Shown here: positions 14,748 to 16,192 of the stretch, piece after piece
How positions within the stretch are numbered: the stretch's first letter is position 1
Layout of the letters: the number at the start of each line of letters is the position of its first letter
NCBI GenBank assembly: GCA_910587465.1
Contig: CAJUMS010000061.1
Location: 1-16,192 of the forward strand
Direction of reading: 5' to 3'
DNA: 16,192 bases
From: an uncultured Oscillospiraceae bacterium
Lineage (GTDB): Bacteria; Bacillota; Clostridia; Oscillospirales; Ruminococcaceae
Position numbers and translations under genes: made by a program
The notes under the pieces: model-generated
The model's database searches: none
What the model saw: only the letters and a program-made list of their open reading frames with translations
Told to the model about the DNA's origin: nothing

Positions 14748-14763
14748 GTAAGCTATCGCTTAC
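14748..14763 (-). other. 5'-end stem-loop of the riboswitch transcript
   Basis: GTAAGC and GCTTAC form a perfect 6-base stem with a GATA loop at 14748-14763. The -10 ends at 14770, so transcription should start close to 14762, putting the hairpin at the very 5' end. Such a stem would protect the leader from 5' decay; it could equally be an operator. It ends 13 bases before the aptamer. Confidence 0.5.
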
Positions 14764-14769
14764 ATCTAT

Positions 14770-14798
14770 ATTATATTACTTTTGCCCGATATTGTCAA
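14770..14798 (-). promoter_or_regulatory. Consensus sigma-A promoter for the riboswitch-ribU unit
   Basis: Minus strand TTGACA (14793-14798) and TATAAT (14770-14775) are both perfect and 17 bases apart. Strong constitutive initiation with control left to the riboswitch fits this arrangement. Confidence 0.88.
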
Positions 14799-14831
14799 GA
14801 GGTTTTTTAAATATTTCCGCCATTTTAGCGT

Positions 14832-15209
14832 TCACATACCGGACTTCTTTTCGGAAAATCTTTCGTACTTTATGAAGATCTCCGAAAAAGCGGGATAACC
14901 GTCGATTTGTTTAAGCGATTTCAGCAACAAGGTGTGCCATACGGCAAGAATAATGTCAGCTGCGGTAAGTATCGCAAATTTTATGTCAAGAAACGGAAGC
15001 AATAACGAGACTGCGGTCGGTATGACAAGATTTTTTTTGGGTATCGTAAAGTACAAAAAAGTCGCCGCAAAGGCAATAAGCACCGCCATGGGTCCAATGT
15101 TCCCCAACTGAATATTATTAGAGGTGTAGCTGTCTAAGACCAACAACGGCACGATTACCGCCGGATTTAAAATTAAATACCCAAACTCCAGCTCGCTGAC
15201 GCGCTTCAT
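14832..15209 (-). CDS. Small hydrophobic membrane protein, unknown function
   Basis: I do not recognise a family. The 125 residues have three to four hydrophobic segments (about 10-27, 37-56, 61-76 and 78-95) and a charged C-terminal tail ending EKKSGM. Its ATG overlaps the stop of the 39-codon ORF as ATGA at 15206-15209, so translation is probably coupled. No strong terminator follows its stop at 14832; only a weak CGC/GCG hairpin is seen before the ribU promoter. It is the last gene of the yicC unit. Codon use does not look foreign. Confidence 0.7.
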   Translation of the reverse strand: MKRVSELEFGYLILNPAVIVPLLVLDSYTSNNIQLGNIGPMAVLIAFAATFLYFTIPKKNLVIPTAVSLLLPFLDIKFAILTAADIILAVWHTLLLKSLKQIDGYPAFSEIFIKYERFSEKKSGM

Positions 15210-15325
15210 TTTTTTCGGCAGACGGACATCAGCTCGTTATACTCCTTTACCTCACGCTCCAGCTCGGGGACGGTGTCGGTGTAAACGGTAAGTATCCCGT
15301 TTTTCTGTGCCTCTCTGAAGTCCAT
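15206..15325 (-). CDS. 39-residue small protein between yicC and a membrane protein
   Basis: This short ORF encodes MDFREAQKNGILTVYTDTVP followed by a charged helix and a CRKK end. ATG 15325 is favoured because AGGTGG lies six bases upstream and the yicC stop is ten bases before it; the open frame extends further inside yicC but without a reason to start there. Its stop overlaps the next start. No hydrophobic segment or motif is seen. Function is unknown, and it could be a translational coupler rather than a functional protein. Confidence 0.5.
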   Translation of the reverse strand: MDFREAQKNGILTVYTDTVPELEREVKEYNELMSVCRKK

Positions 15326-15335
15326 AGAAAGCCAC

Positions 15336-16192
15336 CTACTCGATATTCTGTATCTGCTCGCGGATCTTTTCGATCTCGCTTTTCTGGTCGACAACGATCT
15401 TCGTGACCTCGATATCCTGAACCTTTGAACCGATAGTGTTGGTTTCGCGGTTCATCTCCTGAACGAGGAAGTCGAGCTTTCTGCCTATCGGCTCGTCGCT
15501 CTCCAGCATCTCGCGGAACTGCGCGATATGCGAGCGCAGACGCACCGTTTCCTCGTCGACGGCGGTCTTTTCGGAGAATATCCCCGCCTCAAGCAGTATG
15601 CGGTTCTCGTCGACGTTCTTTCCCTCTAAGACCTCGCACATCTTGTCGTAAAGCCGCCTGCGATAGCTCCCGACAATGATCGGAGAGCGCTCCTCGACAA
15701 AGCTCACGTTGCCCTCAATAGCCGTCAGCCGTGCCAAAATGTCCGCTTTCATACGCTCGCCCTCGGTCTCGCGCATACGAATAAAATTCGCGAGCGCCTG
15801 CTCAGCGACCGTTTTCAGATCCTCCCAGAGCTGCTCCTCGTCCGCCTCCGCCTTAACGACCGTAAACGCGTCTGGCAGCCGCATAACAGCCGCCAACGAC
15901 AGATCGTCCGTCAACGAAAATTCATCTTTAATTTCACGCAAAGCCGTAACATATTCAGCGATGACCTCCTTGTTTGCGGTTATCTTCTCGGAAACGGCGG
16001 TGACATTCTGCACCTGGACAGACACTTCCACCTTGCCGCGCGATATCTTCCCCTGAAACAGCGACTTCAGCTTGTCCTCCGCGAACGTATACACGCGCGG
16101 CAGTCTGCTTGAAAACTCGTAATAGCGGTGATTTACGGCGCGTATCTCCACCGTGATATCCCGCCCGTTCAATACCTCGTGACCTCTTCCGA
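15336..16192 (-). CDS. yicC: YicC/YloC family endoribonuclease, 5' end beyond the window
   Basis: YicC-family proteins are endoribonucleases that act on RNA turnover in the cytoplasm. The frame is open to the window end, where GRGHEVLNGRDITVEIRAVN continues into HRYYEF, the conserved beginning of the family after its MTGFGR start. Only about six residues should be missing, so TTG at 16172 is not the real start. The conserved end is complete: LDFLVQEMNRETNTIGSK and EIEKIREQIQNIE, then TAG, exactly where the family ends. In many Firmicutes yicC is followed by remA, gmk and rpoZ; here it is followed by a 39-codon ORF and a membrane protein instead. This natural TAG end argues against TAG being a sense codon in this genome. 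Confidence 0.93.
   Translation of the reverse strand, partial: GRGHEVLNGRDITVEIRAVNHRYYEFSSRLPRVYTFAEDKLKSLFQGKISRGKVEVSVQVQNVTAVSEKITANKEVIAEYVTALREIKDEFSLTDDLSLAAVMRLPDAFTVVKAEADEEQLWEDLKTVAEQALANFIRMRETEGERMKADILARLTAIEGNVSFVEERSPIIVGSYRRRLYDKMCEVLEGKNVDENRILLEAGIFSEKTAVDEETVRLRSHIAQFREMLESDEPIGRKLDFLVQEMNRETNTIGSKVQDIEVTKIVVDQKSEIEKIREQIQNIE

Noticed and set aside
1..16192. CRISPR array, prophage, insertion sequence or toxin-antitoxin pair
   Set aside because: No regularly spaced direct repeats, integrase, transposase, terminal inverted repeats or recognisable toxin pair were seen; the HTH gene is linked to an exporter, not to a toxin.

Overview
The window looks like a chromosomal segment of an anaerobic Clostridia-type Firmicute, most likely Oscillospirales/Ruminococcaceae. 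Supporting signs are an AddA/AddB recombination pair rather than RecBCD, a riboflavin ECF S-component under an FMN riboswitch, purine-rich Shine-Dalgarno sites, near-consensus sigma-A promoters with 17-base spacers, and overall moderate GC. This placement is inferred from gene content. I see no rRNA, tRNA, CRISPR array, insertion sequence or prophage.

Layout. All genes but one are on the minus strand. (1) 7958 down to 1 is one apparent operon, read leftward: a histidyl-tRNA synthetase, a truncated PfkB-like protein, a Cof-type HAD phosphatase, an unrecognised protein with a PD-(D/E)XK-like signature, addB, then addA, which leaves the window. A consensus promoter precedes hisS. addB is split by an in-frame amber codon lying at the edge of a perfect inverted repeat. 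(2) 8146-10034 is the only plus-strand unit: a zinc ribbon, an 11-residue-repeat helix, one membrane span and a large outer domain that looks like a beta-propeller. (3) 12018-10045 is an operon of an HTH-AbrB regulator with an ABC-2 exporter, closed by a strong terminator. (4) 13245-11999 encodes a small membrane protein, a deletion remnant of an aldo/keto reductase, and a cysteine-cluster YkgJ-like protein. (5) 14798-13249 is a promoter, a 5' hairpin, an FMN riboswitch with terminator, ribU, and a DUF5662-like gene. (6) 16192-14832 holds yicC (its 5' end lies outside the window), a 39-codon ORF and a small membrane protein.

How the parts work together. AddAB would process double-strand DNA ends for recombination, but the addB amber should abolish this unless it is suppressed, read through or a sequence error. 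The regulator-exporter unit appears self-contained and probably autoregulated. The riboswitch unit would import riboflavin when FMN is scarce. Several units are closely packed, with a terminator overlapping or directly abutting the next promoter.

The most unusual items are the amber codon inside an inverted repeat in addB, the eight-fold 11-residue repeat in the zinc-ribbon membrane protein, the PfkB remnant with Lys at the catalytic Asp position, the terminator/promoter overlap before the HTH-AbrB gene, and the unrecognised nuclease-like neighbour of addB. I did not find a clearly new multi-gene system.
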